Shown here piece after piece: positions 1-7,770 of a DNA stretch of 9,603 nucleotides. A program made the position numbers and the translations under genes. A model generated the notes under the pieces. It ran no database searches. It was not told the origin of the DNA and saw only the letters and a program-made list of their open reading frames with translations. This DNA is from Pseudomonadota bacterium (GTDB lineage: Bacteria; Pseudomonadota; Alphaproteobacteria; Rhizobiales; Hyphomicrobiaceae). Numbering within the stretch: the stretch's first letter is position 1; every line of letters starts with the position of its first letter. The DNA is taken from NCBI GenBank assembly GCA_021813195.1, contig JAKALI010000115.1, positions 1 to 9,603 on the forward strand. Direction: 5' to 3'.

Positions 1-969
1 GATCTTAGCCGTATAGTAGCGGCGCGCGGCAATATTATTTTTCGCCATGTACTGAACGAATGCGGTCGCCTCCTCATTGAGGATGATGGGGAAGTAGAGG
101 TATGGGCATACCACATCAAGCCGCACTTTCATTGTGCGCAGAAGTCCCTGAGACTCCATCCTGCCGAAGAACTCAATATAGCGCGCTGCATTTTTCGCCC
201 GGCTACCGATGATGAAGTCTGCCTTGGCGAGGTTGCGCAGGCCTATGAGCGCGCAGACCTCCGTCATCTTCGAATTCAGACCCGGAATATCCACGTCGCC
301 CCGCGATTTTTCATACTGACCAAAGTCACGCAATCTACGTAGAAGATCGTCGAGTTCAGGATCATTGACGATGCTTGCACCGCCTTCCATGGAATTGAGG
401 ATCTTGGTGGCGTGAAAGCTGATGATCTCACTGAAGCCATACTCCCAGGCATGCTTGCCTTTGAACTTGGTGCCGAACGCCGGTGCGTTGTCGAGGATGA
501 CCGCTAGCTTCTTCTCACGGGCGACCTGTTGGAGCTTCTCGAGATCAACGATGTTTCCGTAGGCGCCCACGGGCAGAATCATGCGCACGTCTGGAGAGTC
601 GACAACCGCCTTCTCCAAGTCCAACATCAGGGAATCATCCACATCACAAAAGACCGGCTTCAGGTTGTTGGTGACCAAAGCATTGATGGTGCCTGAAAAT
701 GTAAAGGAGGGCACCAGCACTTCGAAGGACTCATGCGGACCGACACCCATCTTGTGCTTCCAGGCCTGAATGAGATGGTAAAGCGCCAATTCGCCATTAC
801 AGTTCACCGATGGTTTGATTGGGCAACCGTAGAATTCTTGGAGTTTATCTTCAAACATCCGCACGTGCGGCGAGTTATTGGTAACGAGCCCCGTGCTGAG
901 GCACTTGGCAAAGTCCTCCGCGATCTCGCTGAGATCGGGCATGAAGGGTTTGACGATGTTGATGTTCAT
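1..969 (-). CDS. DegT/DnrJ/EryC1/StrS-family sugar aminotransferase (3' end cut by window)
   Basis: This is a PLP-dependent aminotransferase of the family that aminates keto groups of nucleotide-activated deoxysugars in the cytoplasm. The frame is open from an ATG at 969 to the window edge, giving 323 codons; the family is usually about 370-400 residues, so some 50 C-terminal residues are missing. Seen in the translation: a start reading MNINIVKPFMPDL, the TFSGTINAL segment near residue 95, Asp160 in VILDNAPAFG (expected to contact the PLP ring nitrogen), and Lys189 in SFHATKILNSMEGG (expected Schiff-base lysine). The motif around the lysine differs from the common TKxxxxGEGG form, so it may belong to a distinct subfamily; the exact sugar (3-amino or 4-amino) cannot be named. 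It begins 9 bases after the stop of the FkbM gene at 979, so it is probably co-transcribed and ends the visible operon. No strong Shine-Dalgarno is seen. Confidence 0.9.
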   Translation of the reverse strand, partial: MNINIVKPFMPDLSEIAEDFAKCLSTGLVTNNSPHVRMFEDKLQEFYGCPIKPSVNCNGELALYHLIQAWKHKMGVGPHESFEVLVPSFTFSGTINALVTNNLKPVFCDVDDSLMLDLEKAVVDSPDVRMILPVGAYGNIVDLEKLQQVAREKKLAVILDNAPAFGTKFKGKHAWEYGFSEIISFHATKILNSMEGGASIVNDPELDDLLRRLRDFGQYEKSRGDVDIPGLNSKMTEVCALIGLRNLAKADFIIGSRAKNAARYIEFFGRMESQGLLRTMKVRLDVVCPYLYFPIILNEEATAFVQYMAKNNIAARRYYTAKI

Positions 970-978
970 AGGCTCGTT

Positions 979-2112
979 TTACTCACAGGTGGCAAACAAG
1001 ATCGTTTCTTCGGCGTGAATCGTGTAATGGCCAAGGTAGAAGTGGTACTCGGGCAGCATCTGATCGATGACCTGGGGCAGCGTCACGAAGTCCGCCAGCG
1101 AATGATATAGAGCTACGGCAAGCTTTGGCTTCTGCGATTGGATGGTGTGGCGAGCACCCTCCAGCACGCGGCCTTCAGCGCCCTCTACATCCAACTTGAT
1201 GTAATCCACATGTCTCCCCCCGTCTGCTGCCGCCCAGCTATCCACATGACGGGTAGTGGCCTCAAGTCCACCCGTTCCTTCAGCGGTCAATGTCGTGGCG
1301 GGGCCAGCTTCTCCAAAGTGAAGCGTCTCGCCAGTCACATTCCAGAGCGCCTCCTCATGGATATGCACGCGAGGTTTCAATTTCGGGTTGCGGTCCAAGT
1401 TTTGTCTCATCACCTCAAGATTGGCAGGGGAGAATTCAAAGACATGCACCGCACCATTGGCACCCACGCGATCCGCAAAATAGAGCGTGGTATCTCCCCA
1501 GCAGCCGCCACCATCAAGCACCACATCACTCGGTTCAGCGGCCACGATGGGTGCCCCCTGTTCGTTGAAGCGATACTGCTCCAGCACGAAGGTGTTTAGC
1601 ACGTTGAGCTTGTGTGCGCGCAGGCGCACATCCTGGCCTAGTGCCGTTAGGTCATAATCGTCAAGCCAGCCATCGAGAATCTCCATTCGCGCAGCATGGG
1701 GCACACTCATAGCTCTGCCTTGGATGTCGCTCACGCCCTGCCAGAAGGCAGTGTTGCATCGCGACAGTCGTGTGTGTCGGCAGCCAAGCACACGGTAGGC
1801 CATCACTTCCACCAGAGTACGCTTGGAAACTTCATCCTCGAGCCGTTGATAAAGCCACTCCAGACCCTCTAGAATGGGCCGTAGTTCAGCTAGGTTCTTC
1901 AGCATCAGTGCCTTGTGATACGCATTGTCCCGACGCCAACCCAGTTTTGCCATACTGTTGTGAATGAAGTCGGAGACACGGGGCGCCAACTTCCGTAGGG
2001 CCGATACATCCCCCAGCGGATAGCGCAACCGATCAACATTGTTGGCACGATACTCCGTGAGGTCGCTCGTGATCCGCTTTAGCAGCTCGTATTGGAAACT
2101 ATTCTTAATCAA
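979..2112 (-). CDS. Two-part FkbM-family methyltransferase
   Basis: This is a 377-residue protein. The C-terminal part (about residues 190-377) is an FkbM-type SAM-dependent O-methyltransferase: motif I VVLDGGGCWGDT at 197-208, the acidic FEF at 225-227, and the family hallmark DYIKLDVEGAE at 303-313. Residues 1-190 look mostly helical and charged and carry no motif I recognise, so the protein is longer than a single-domain FkbM enzyme. The start is TTG at 2112; it is supported by GAGG at 2120-2123 with a 7-base spacer, and the next in-frame Met lies about 50 residues inside. It starts two bases after the wzt stop and ends 9 bases before the aminotransferase, so translation with the exporter ATPase is probably coupled. 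FkbM enzymes in polysaccharide clusters usually methylate sugar hydroxyls; methylation of the chain end is an inference from its position. Confidence 0.88.
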   Translation of the reverse strand: MIKNSFQYELLKRITSDLTEYRANNVDRLRYPLGDVSALRKLAPRVSDFIHNSMAKLGWRRDNAYHKALMLKNLAELRPILEGLEWLYQRLEDEVSKRTLVEVMAYRVLGCRHTRLSRCNTAFWQGVSDIQGRAMSVPHAARMEILDGWLDDYDLTALGQDVRLRAHKLNVLNTFVLEQYRFNEQGAPIVAAEPSDVVLDGGGCWGDTTLYFADRVGANGAVHVFEFSPANLEVMRQNLDRNPKLKPRVHIHEEALWNVTGETLHFGEAGPATTLTAEGTGGLEATTRHVDSWAAADGGRHVDYIKLDVEGAEGRVLEGARHTIQSQKPKLAVALYHSLADFVTLPQVIDQMLPEYHFYLGHYTIHAEETILFATCE

Positions 2113-2114
2113 AA

Positions 2115-3380
2115 TTAATCCTCAATCTGCCAGCTCACTGGCAACTGGATAAAGCCGGCTCGCGCATATTCCGATGTGTAGGCCCGCTCACGCGCGGCTT
2201 CGATCTGGAACTGGGTGATGGCCGATTGCTCGTCATAGATTTCGCCTTCTCCGCCGTGCCAGAGTGCGGCATTGATTTGATGCAAGCCCTTCATCAATAC
2301 ATTCTTTGGAATGCGCGCGATGACGTGATGATTGCCTTCGGCATCCGGCGTGACAGCACCCTCATCCTCAGGGCAGCAGGTGCTGATGATAGTGCCATCA
2401 GCGGAGGAGATGGAGAAGCCGGCGCGCAGGCCGCGAATTGCGCGCAAGTTGGTATATCTGAGGGCTACCATAAGTTCTTCATTCGTGAATGGGGCAGTCG
2501 CAGGCTGGCCATTCGTGTGCAGGATTTGGCACCCCGTTAGATGGCTGATGCTTGACGCATTGGGCACGAAATCACCGCTTGTGTGCGCCTGCTGAAGGTA
2601 GGTGTCAACGACGCCTTCCACCGGCCCACGTTGAATCACCTGCCCGCTTGAGAGCAAGATGCCCGACTTGCAAAGATTGCGCACCGCCCCCATGTTATGG
2701 CTTACAAAGAGGACGGTTCGCTCACCGCCTTTGGCCACGTCCTGCATCTTGCCGAGACACTTGGCTTGGAACTGGGCATCCCCCACCGCCAGCACTTCAT
2801 CGACAATCAGAATCTCGGGCTCCAAGTGGGCGGCTACAGCGAAGGCCAAGCGCACATACATGCCGCTGCTGTAGCGTTTCACCGGGGTGTCTAGAAACTT
2901 CTCGATCTCGGCGAAGGCGACAATTTCATCGAACTTGGCTTTAATCTCATCGCGCCGCATTCCGAGAATGGCGCCGTTAAGAAAGATGTTCTCGCGACCA
3001 GTGAGTTCGGGGTGGAAACCCGTGCCCACCTCAAGCAGGCTGGACAAGCGACCAGTGATTGTGACTCGCCCTTCGCTTGGTTCTGTAATGCGCGAAAGAA
3101 TCTTGAGTAAAGTCGATTTTCCCGCCCCATTACGGCCGATGATGCCGACCACTTCTCCGCGCTTGATTTCGAAATTGATGCCTTTTAGCGCCCAAAATTC
3201 CTCGGTGCTGTCACCGGCTACGATCGGGCGACCATGAAACATGTCTTTGGCCGTGCGAATCAAGTTTTTTGCCGTTTGGCCGATTAGGTCACGGAGGGCA
3301 ACATAGCGCTCACGTTCGGCTTGGTGGCCGATGACATACTTTTTACCGAGGCCTTCGGCACGGATAACTATATCAGTCAT
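2115..3380 (-). CDS. wzt: Polysaccharide ABC exporter ATP-binding protein (Wzt type)
   Basis: This 421-residue ATPase powers export of undecaprenyl-linked polysaccharide across the inner membrane with the permease encoded just upstream. The nucleotide-binding domain has Walker A GRNGAGKST at 82-90, the signature SSGM at 171-174, Walker B ILIVDE at 190-195 and the H-loop histidine at 228. An insert of about 30 residues precedes the EFWALKGINFEIKRGE strand, as is usual in this subfamily (KpsT/Wzt/TagH). Residues from about 275 to 421 form an extra C-terminal domain of the size expected for the Wzt carbohydrate-binding domain, which in E. coli O8/O9a recognises the modified chain end. The ATG at 3380 gives the expected MTDIVIRAEGLGKKY start, though no clear Shine-Dalgarno is seen. 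The gene follows wzm by 40 bases and is followed after 2 bases by the FkbM gene. Confidence 0.95.
   Translation of the reverse strand: MTDIVIRAEGLGKKYVIGHQAERERYVALRDLIGQTAKNLIRTAKDMFHGRPIVAGDSTEEFWALKGINFEIKRGEVVGIIGRNGAGKSTLLKILSRITEPSEGRVTITGRLSSLLEVGTGFHPELTGRENIFLNGAILGMRRDEIKAKFDEIVAFAEIEKFLDTPVKRYSSGMYVRLAFAVAAHLEPEILIVDEVLAVGDAQFQAKCLGKMQDVAKGGERTVLFVSHNMGAVRNLCKSGILLSSGQVIQRGPVEGVVDTYLQQAHTSGDFVPNASSISHLTGCQILHTNGQPATAPFTNEELMVALRYTNLRAIRGLRAGFSISSADGTIISTCCPEDEGAVTPDAEGNHHVIARIPKNVLMKGLHQINAALWHGGEGEIYDEQSAITQFQIEAARERAYTSEYARAGFIQLPVSWQIED
2120..2123 (-). promoter_or_regulatory. Ribosome binding site supporting a TTG start
   Basis: GAGG in the final codons of wzt lies 7 bases upstream of the TTG at 2112. 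It is the main evidence that the two-part FkbM methyltransferase begins at this TTG and not at the first internal ATG. Confidence 0.65.
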
Positions 3381-3420
3381 TGCGTTGCTGAAATTTGAAT
3401 GCTGGTTTCAAAGTGAACAA

Positions 3421-4251
3421 TCACAACAGATCCGCAAAGGCTTTTTCCGTTCGACGGAAAAACCTAAGCCCGTACCAAAGGAATAATGCCACGACCCCCA
3501 GACTCACTATGAATCCAGGCAGATAGAGCTGACTCTCGCCACCCAGCAGGCACCAACGAAAACCATCTATTACACCTACAATAGGATTTAGGCTATACAG
3601 GAAGCGCCATTGGTCGTTGATTACGGCACTAGAGAAGCCAACAGGCGAGACGTAGAGGCCAAACTGCAGAATGAATGGGATGACATACCTGAAGTCGCGA
3701 TACTTGACGTTTAAAGCTGAAATCAAGAGCGCAGGACCAATGCTTGCCCCAACGGCAAGCAGAATGAAAAAAGGCAAAAAAAGTATCTCCCAACCGGGGA
3801 AGAACCCGTACCAAAACATGAGTCCGACGAGAATTGCGAAGCCTATAGTGAAGTCGACCAAAGCCACAACGGCTGAAGAGCATGGAATGATAATCCGCGG
3901 AAAATACACCTTCCCGACCAGATTGGTGTTCGCGACAAGACTGTTCGAAGCCTCGCCCAGTACGCCGGAGAACAAGTACCAAGGCAGCATACCGGCATAT
4001 ACCAGCAACGCGTAAGGTACATTACCATCACTCGGCATCTTGGCCAGTTTGCCGAAGATAATTGTGAAAACAACCATCGTGAGAAAGGGCCGAATAATTG
4101 CCCAAGCTACTCCGACAATCGTCTGTTTGTAGCGCACGGCCACATCGCGCCAGGCTAGTATTAGAAAGAGTTCGCGATAGCGCCAGATGTCTCGCCAATA
4201 ATGGCGCTCAGCACCATTTGGCTCTAAAACAACAACATGTTTAGTTGGCAT
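3421..4251 (-). CDS. wzm: Polysaccharide ABC exporter permease (Wzm type, ABC-2 family)
   Basis: This 276-residue inner-membrane protein should form the translocation channel with the ATPase at 2115-3380. The N-terminal 40 residues are amphipathic and cytoplasmic in appearance (the stretch around YWRDIWRYRELFLILAWRD is typical). About six hydrophobic segments follow, roughly at residues 45-67, 78-97, 122-148, 155-182, 188-206 and 245-263. Family-typical stretches are the RYKQTIVGVAW start of the first helix, ALNVKYRDFRYVIPF near 179-193, and LNPIVGVIDGFRW near 221-233. Length is normal for Wzm/KpsM/TagG-type permeases. The ATG at 4249-4251 lacks a clear Shine-Dalgarno. One sampled 60-base line (3721-3780) is about 47% GC, between the AT-rich gene upstream and the GC-rich genes further up. 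Confidence 0.95.
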   Translation of the reverse strand: MPTKHVVVLEPNGAERHYWRDIWRYRELFLILAWRDVAVRYKQTIVGVAWAIIRPFLTMVVFTIIFGKLAKMPSDGNVPYALLVYAGMLPWYLFSGVLGEASNSLVANTNLVGKVYFPRIIIPCSSAVVALVDFTIGFAILVGLMFWYGFFPGWEILFLPFFILLAVGASIGPALLISALNVKYRDFRYVIPFILQFGLYVSPVGFSSAVINDQWRFLYSLNPIVGVIDGFRWCLLGGESQLYLPGFIVSLGVVALFLWYGLRFFRRTEKAFADLL

Positions 4252-4318
4252 TTGTTAAAAACCATTCACCGTGTGCGCGAAGGCGGATGACGACTCCTCC
4301 CGATTCAAGGTTTTGCAC

Positions 4319-5041
4319 CTAGTCCTTGATTCCAAGCAACGCGACATGGCTTGCTGTTTTGTATGGGTTGATCGATCCGTCTTTTGTATTCAACAAATGG
4401 ACTCGGCGGCACTGCCTACTAATCTGCTTGTAGTTAGTAAAAACCGAGTATGAATACGCCAGCCCATCCCCTGCAGTTATAGAGTAACCCTTACCATTTG
4501 TTTTCACTAAATCAGCAAATTTCCACAAGCCTACAAGGTTGAGCCACTGTTTAACCAACCGTGTAAAAGGAGAGCCCTGCCCAAAGTTATTTGCATCTGA
4601 AATGAAAATCGCTTTGTTGGCCACTCTGAGCATTTCAGATATCGCTATTTCAGGATTTCTAATGTGGTGGAGTACACCAAATTCACAAACAAGATCAAAT
4701 TCATCTGTTCCAAAATCCAGCATTGTCGCGTCGCCTTCGATCAGATCCAGCTTCGTCAATCCGTTGCCGTATCCAATATCACGCAATTCACTTACAGGTT
4801 CGACGCCCACAATACGAATATCTGGGCAGTGCATCTTTAAATGTCGAAGCACCCTGCCGGTGCCTGATCCGATATCAAGTATTGAACGTATCTGAAAATG
4901 CTCAAGAGCCGCGACCATAAAAGTTAGCGCGAAATAGTGCTCGTCTTTCTCGTTAAGATGCATTCCATCGTACTGCGCCGCCGTCTCGGCGTAATAGGAT
5001 CGCTGCATTTCCACTTCATGGTTAATAGTCATCAGTAACAT
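4319..5041 (-). CDS. Class I SAM-dependent methyltransferase
   Basis: This is a soluble methyltransferase of about 240 residues. With the ATG at 5041 as start, motif I ILDIGSGTG falls at 54-62, VGVEP follows at about 78-82, and the post-III segment CEFGVLHHI lies at 119-127; these are typical of the Methyltransf_11/UbiE-like fold. The substrate cannot be read from the sequence; a sugar or lipid-linked glycan intermediate is inferred from the neighbours. The start is uncertain: TTG at 5050, ATG at 5041, ATG at 5032 and ATG at 5008 (MQRSYYAETAAQYDG) are all in frame. I chose 5041 because GAG lies 4 bases upstream, but 5008 would fit the core domain equally well. Sampled lines are 40-42% GC against about 62% in asnB, so this gene was probably acquired separately. 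It lies 31 bases after asnB and 67 before wzm. Confidence 0.87.
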   Translation of the reverse strand: MLLMTINHEVEMQRSYYAETAAQYDGMHLNEKDEHYFALTFMVAALEHFQIRSILDIGSGTGRVLRHLKMHCPDIRIVGVEPVSELRDIGYGNGLTKLDLIEGDATMLDFGTDEFDLVCEFGVLHHIRNPEIAISEMLRVANKAIFISDANNFGQGSPFTRLVKQWLNLVGLWKFADLVKTNGKGYSITAGDGLAYSYSVFTNYKQISRQCRRVHLLNTKDGSINPYKTASHVALLGIKD

Positions 5042-5072
5042 CAATCTCAAATGTTTTACATGTAAGCCATGC

Positions 5073-6926
5073 TTAGACTGGCCCGCGTGTAGCTATGACG
5101 TAACTCCAGCGCCTCGCCCAAGGGCACTCCTTGCGAACCAGCGCGGGGATCTTTCGCCAAAGCTGAGCACCGTCGCCGCGTTGCTGCCAGTCGCTGATTG
5201 GGGTCGTGAATCCGCTTTTTGCCCGGCTAGTGACGACTTCGGGTAGAGATTTGGTCGGGCTGCTAGCTAGCAGTTGCTTGAGGTTACTCCGCGCGGCGGT
5301 GGCGAGTGGTCCGGCCAATTGGCGCAGCAGGGTGGCATCGACCAGCGGAGTGCGCACTTCCAGCGAGTGGGCCATGCTGGCCCAGTCGGTGTCGCGCAGC
5401 AGTTGGTTGCGCATGTAGAGGGTGGCTTCCAGCGTGGAGATGCGGCCGTGCGCTGTGAGTTGTGAACTCGTATTGGTGAGCTGGCGCCGGATGTGTTTCA
5501 GGGGTTGCAGGCGGCGCAGGCCAGCTTGCGCCATTTCCTTGCCGATGAGGTCTGGCAGTTCGCGCGGTAGGAAAAGGCCCCGGCGCAGCAGATAGGCGCC
5601 GGGGTAAGTGCCGCCGTAGCGAAGCATGCCGGCGGCTTTGGGATTGATGCGCGGGAACAGAGGGGAAAAAGCGGCCTGCACCTGTTCCATCAATGCGCCC
5701 AGGCCGGGGATGTGGCTTGGCAGCCACAGCAGGCGCACCCATTTTGGAATATCCCGGAACGATGGATAACCGCCAAAGAGCTCGTCTCCGCCCAGCCCCG
5801 ATACGGCAACCTTGAGGCCGGCTTCGCTGGCCGCTTTGCTGATGAACCAGGTGTTGATGCCGTCGATGCTGGGCTGGTCCATGGCGTCAAGGATTTTGGG
5901 CAGGTCGTCGTGGAATTCCTGCTCACCGACAATGCGCGTGGTGTGGTTGACGCCAAAGTGCCGGGCGACTTTTTCCGCGAGGGAAGTTTCGTCGGCGTGG
6001 GTGTTGCGGAATTCTTCAAAGGCCAAGGTAATGGTAGAAAGGCCGGATGATTGAGTGTCGAGGATTTCTGCCATCAGGCCGACCAAGGCGCCCGAATCGA
6101 TGCCGGCGGACAAGAAGGCGCCCACCGGAACGTCGGCGACCAGGTGGTGGCGCACGGAGTCGAGCACCGCCTGACGGACGATTTCAGCAAGATCCGATCG
6201 GGCCGCTGGTACTGTCTGGCCCGCTTCGGCCCATATCTGTGCGATCGAGAAATACTGCACCGGGGCATGCGCGCCGGTCGCGTCCACCCATTGATAACAG
6301 CCCGCCGGGACGGATCGGATTTCCTGGTACAGGGTGTACGGTTCGGGCACGCTGCCGAAGATATAGAAACCGACCAGCCCGGCCGCTTCGGGCAGGCGCG
6401 AGACTTTACCGCCGGCCAGCAGGGCCTTGACCTGGGAGGCGAAGCGGCAGGTCCAACCGTCGTCGGCGTAGTAAAGCGGCTTGATGCCGTAGGGGTCGCG
6501 GGCCAGGAACAGGCCTTTCCTGCGTTCGTCCCAGATCGCGAATGCGTACATCCCACGCAAGGCATGCACCATCTCCACGCCGCGCTCCGCATAGAGAAGC
6601 AGCAGGACTTCGGTGTCGCTAGTGGAATGAAAACGATAGCCCTTGCCTTCGAGTTCGTGGCGCAACTCACGGTAGTTGTAAATCTCGCCATTGAAGCTTA
6701 TGCGAAAGTTGCCATCGACCGTGGCCATGGGTTGCGCGCCTGCATCGGAAAGATCGATGATAGCCAGCCGGCGGTGTGCGAGGCCGACTCGCCGGTCGGG
6801 GGAAATCCACAGGCCCGCACCATCGGGGCCGCGATGGATCATCGACTCGCGGATGCGCAGGAGTTCCTGCTCGTCAACGGGCGGTGCCGATTCGCGGTAC
6901 GCAAAAACACCGGCGATACCACACAT
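5073..6926 (-). CDS. asnB: Glutamine-hydrolysing asparagine synthetase family protein
   Basis: This 617-residue protein has a class II glutamine amidotransferase domain followed by an ATP-pyrophosphatase domain. Cys2 (MCGIAG) is the expected glutaminase nucleophile; HRRLAIIDL at 51-59, FNGEIYNY at 78-85 and SDTEV at 103-107 line the glutamine site. The synthetase part has SAGIDS at 273-278 in place of the canonical SGGxDS loop, then SGLGGDELFGGYP at 376-388. It is longer than E. coli AsnB (554 residues) and ends with the WARRWSYVIA segment typical of the long forms found near polysaccharide genes. It could make asparagine, or amidate a carboxylated sugar or lipid-linked intermediate as suggested for such homologues; the sequence cannot decide. 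The ATG directly follows the TAG of the FkbM gene, and the ribosome site lies inside that gene, which implies translational coupling. Confidence 0.93.
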   Translation of the reverse strand: MCGIAGVFAYRESAPPVDEQELLRIRESMIHRGPDGAGLWISPDRRVGLAHRRLAIIDLSDAGAQPMATVDGNFRISFNGEIYNYRELRHELEGKGYRFHSTSDTEVLLLLYAERGVEMVHALRGMYAFAIWDERRKGLFLARDPYGIKPLYYADDGWTCRFASQVKALLAGGKVSRLPEAAGLVGFYIFGSVPEPYTLYQEIRSVPAGCYQWVDATGAHAPVQYFSIAQIWAEAGQTVPAARSDLAEIVRQAVLDSVRHHLVADVPVGAFLSAGIDSGALVGLMAEILDTQSSGLSTITLAFEEFRNTHADETSLAEKVARHFGVNHTTRIVGEQEFHDDLPKILDAMDQPSIDGINTWFISKAASEAGLKVAVSGLGGDELFGGYPSFRDIPKWVRLLWLPSHIPGLGALMEQVQAAFSPLFPRINPKAAGMLRYGGTYPGAYLLRRGLFLPRELPDLIGKEMAQAGLRRLQPLKHIRRQLTNTSSQLTAHGRISTLEATLYMRNQLLRDTDWASMAHSLEVRTPLVDATLLRQLAGPLATAARSNLKQLLASSPTKSLPEVVTSRAKSGFTTPISDWQQRGDGAQLWRKIPALVRKECPWARRWSYVIATRGPV

Positions 6927-7703
6927 CTAAGCGCTTCCTTGCGAAAGCGGCCATGCGACGATCTCATCGCATGGAACGGCTGGGTTTACGGTCGTCTGCC
7001 CGTCGAGCAAAGTGACTCGGTAGCTAGATGCAGCGAGTTGTGCAATGCAGTCTCGTTGAGGTTCCGCGCCGTGCAGCGCGATCAAGAGTATGGATTGCCC
7101 CGTATGCAGCACGCGCCGGGCTCCGCGCAGAACAAGCGCTTCGGCACCCTCGACATCCATTTTGATGACTTCCGGGACAGGCACGGTGCCGCGCTCCAGC
7201 AGATCATCCAGCGCTACGGTAGGGACCAGGTAATCGTTCTGCTCGGCCGAAAGCGCGCCCATCGAGTTGCTGGCGGCAACCCGGAAGCCGGCGAGCCCTG
7301 TATGGTCGGACGCGGCAGCTTGGATCACGGTGACGTTGGTAAGCCCGTTAAGAGCAACATGACGCAATAGATTCTGGGCATTCTCTGCGAACGGCTCAAA
7401 GGCCCAGACATGCCCGCTAGGTCCCACCAGGCGGGAAAACGCGAGAGTGTAGAAGCCAGCATTTGCACCAATGTCAAACACCTTCATACCGGGTTTGACG
7501 ACGCGGCGGATAATTTCCTGCTTGTCCTGCTCGTAGTGGCCCAGCCAGCAGCCATGGATGCTGGATCCAACAATCCATTTCATGCCTTGATTTAACCCGG
7601 AGCGCACAGTGACTACTTGCTGCTTAGGTATGAGTCGCAGAGGAAGCCGCAGAGCGGCTCCCAGAAGCGATCCCCGCGGAACGCGGGAGAGAATGGAGGT
7701 CAT
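6927..7703 (-). CDS. FkbM-family methyltransferase (single domain)
   Basis: This 258-residue protein has an FkbM SAM-dependent methyltransferase domain over most of its length: motif I VFDIGANAGF at 75-84, the acidic FEP at 102-104, and VIKMDVEGAEALVLRGA at 179-195. The first 30 residues (including GSLLGAALRLPLRLIP) are mildly hydrophobic and basic but too short and charged for a confident membrane anchor. It is distinct from the longer FkbM protein at 979-2112, which has a 190-residue N-terminal extension, and the two share only family motifs. The ATG at 7701-7703 has no clear Shine-Dalgarno. The TAG stop abuts the asnB ATG without a spare base. Its role is inferred as O-methylation of a sugar in the exported glycan. 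Confidence 0.9.
   Translation of the reverse strand: MTSILSRVPRGSLLGAALRLPLRLIPKQQVVTVRSGLNQGMKWIVGSSIHGCWLGHYEQDKQEIIRRVVKPGMKVFDIGANAGFYTLAFSRLVGPSGHVWAFEPFAENAQNLLRHVALNGLTNVTVIQAAASDHTGLAGFRVAASNSMGALSAEQNDYLVPTVALDDLLERGTVPVPEVIKMDVEGAEALVLRGARRVLHTGQSILLIALHGAEPQRDCIAQLAASSYRVTLLDGQTTVNPAVPCDEIVAWPLSQGSA
6934..6940 (-). promoter_or_regulatory. Ribosome binding site for asnB inside the FkbM gene
   Basis: AAGGAAG on the minus strand sits 7 bases upstream of the asnB ATG and within the last codons of the FkbM gene. It fixes the asnB start and explains how two exactly abutting genes can both be translated. Confidence 0.75.
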
Positions 7704-7770
7704 CGCGGGATGGAGAATGCGGTATGGGAAGTTGCAGCAACCAAAAGCTGCGAATTGTTTTCTGGAGCAA

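Noticed and set aside
6051..7370. Long plus-strand open frame (439 codons) across asnB and the FkbM gene
   Set aside because: It is antisense to two well-supported genes in GC-rich sequence, has no recognisable motifs, and crosses their boundary.
7734..7751. Possible hairpin GCAGC/GCTGC between the pseudogene and the FkbM gene
   Set aside because: Only 5 bp of stem with an 8-base loop and no proper T tract on either strand, so not convincing as a terminator.
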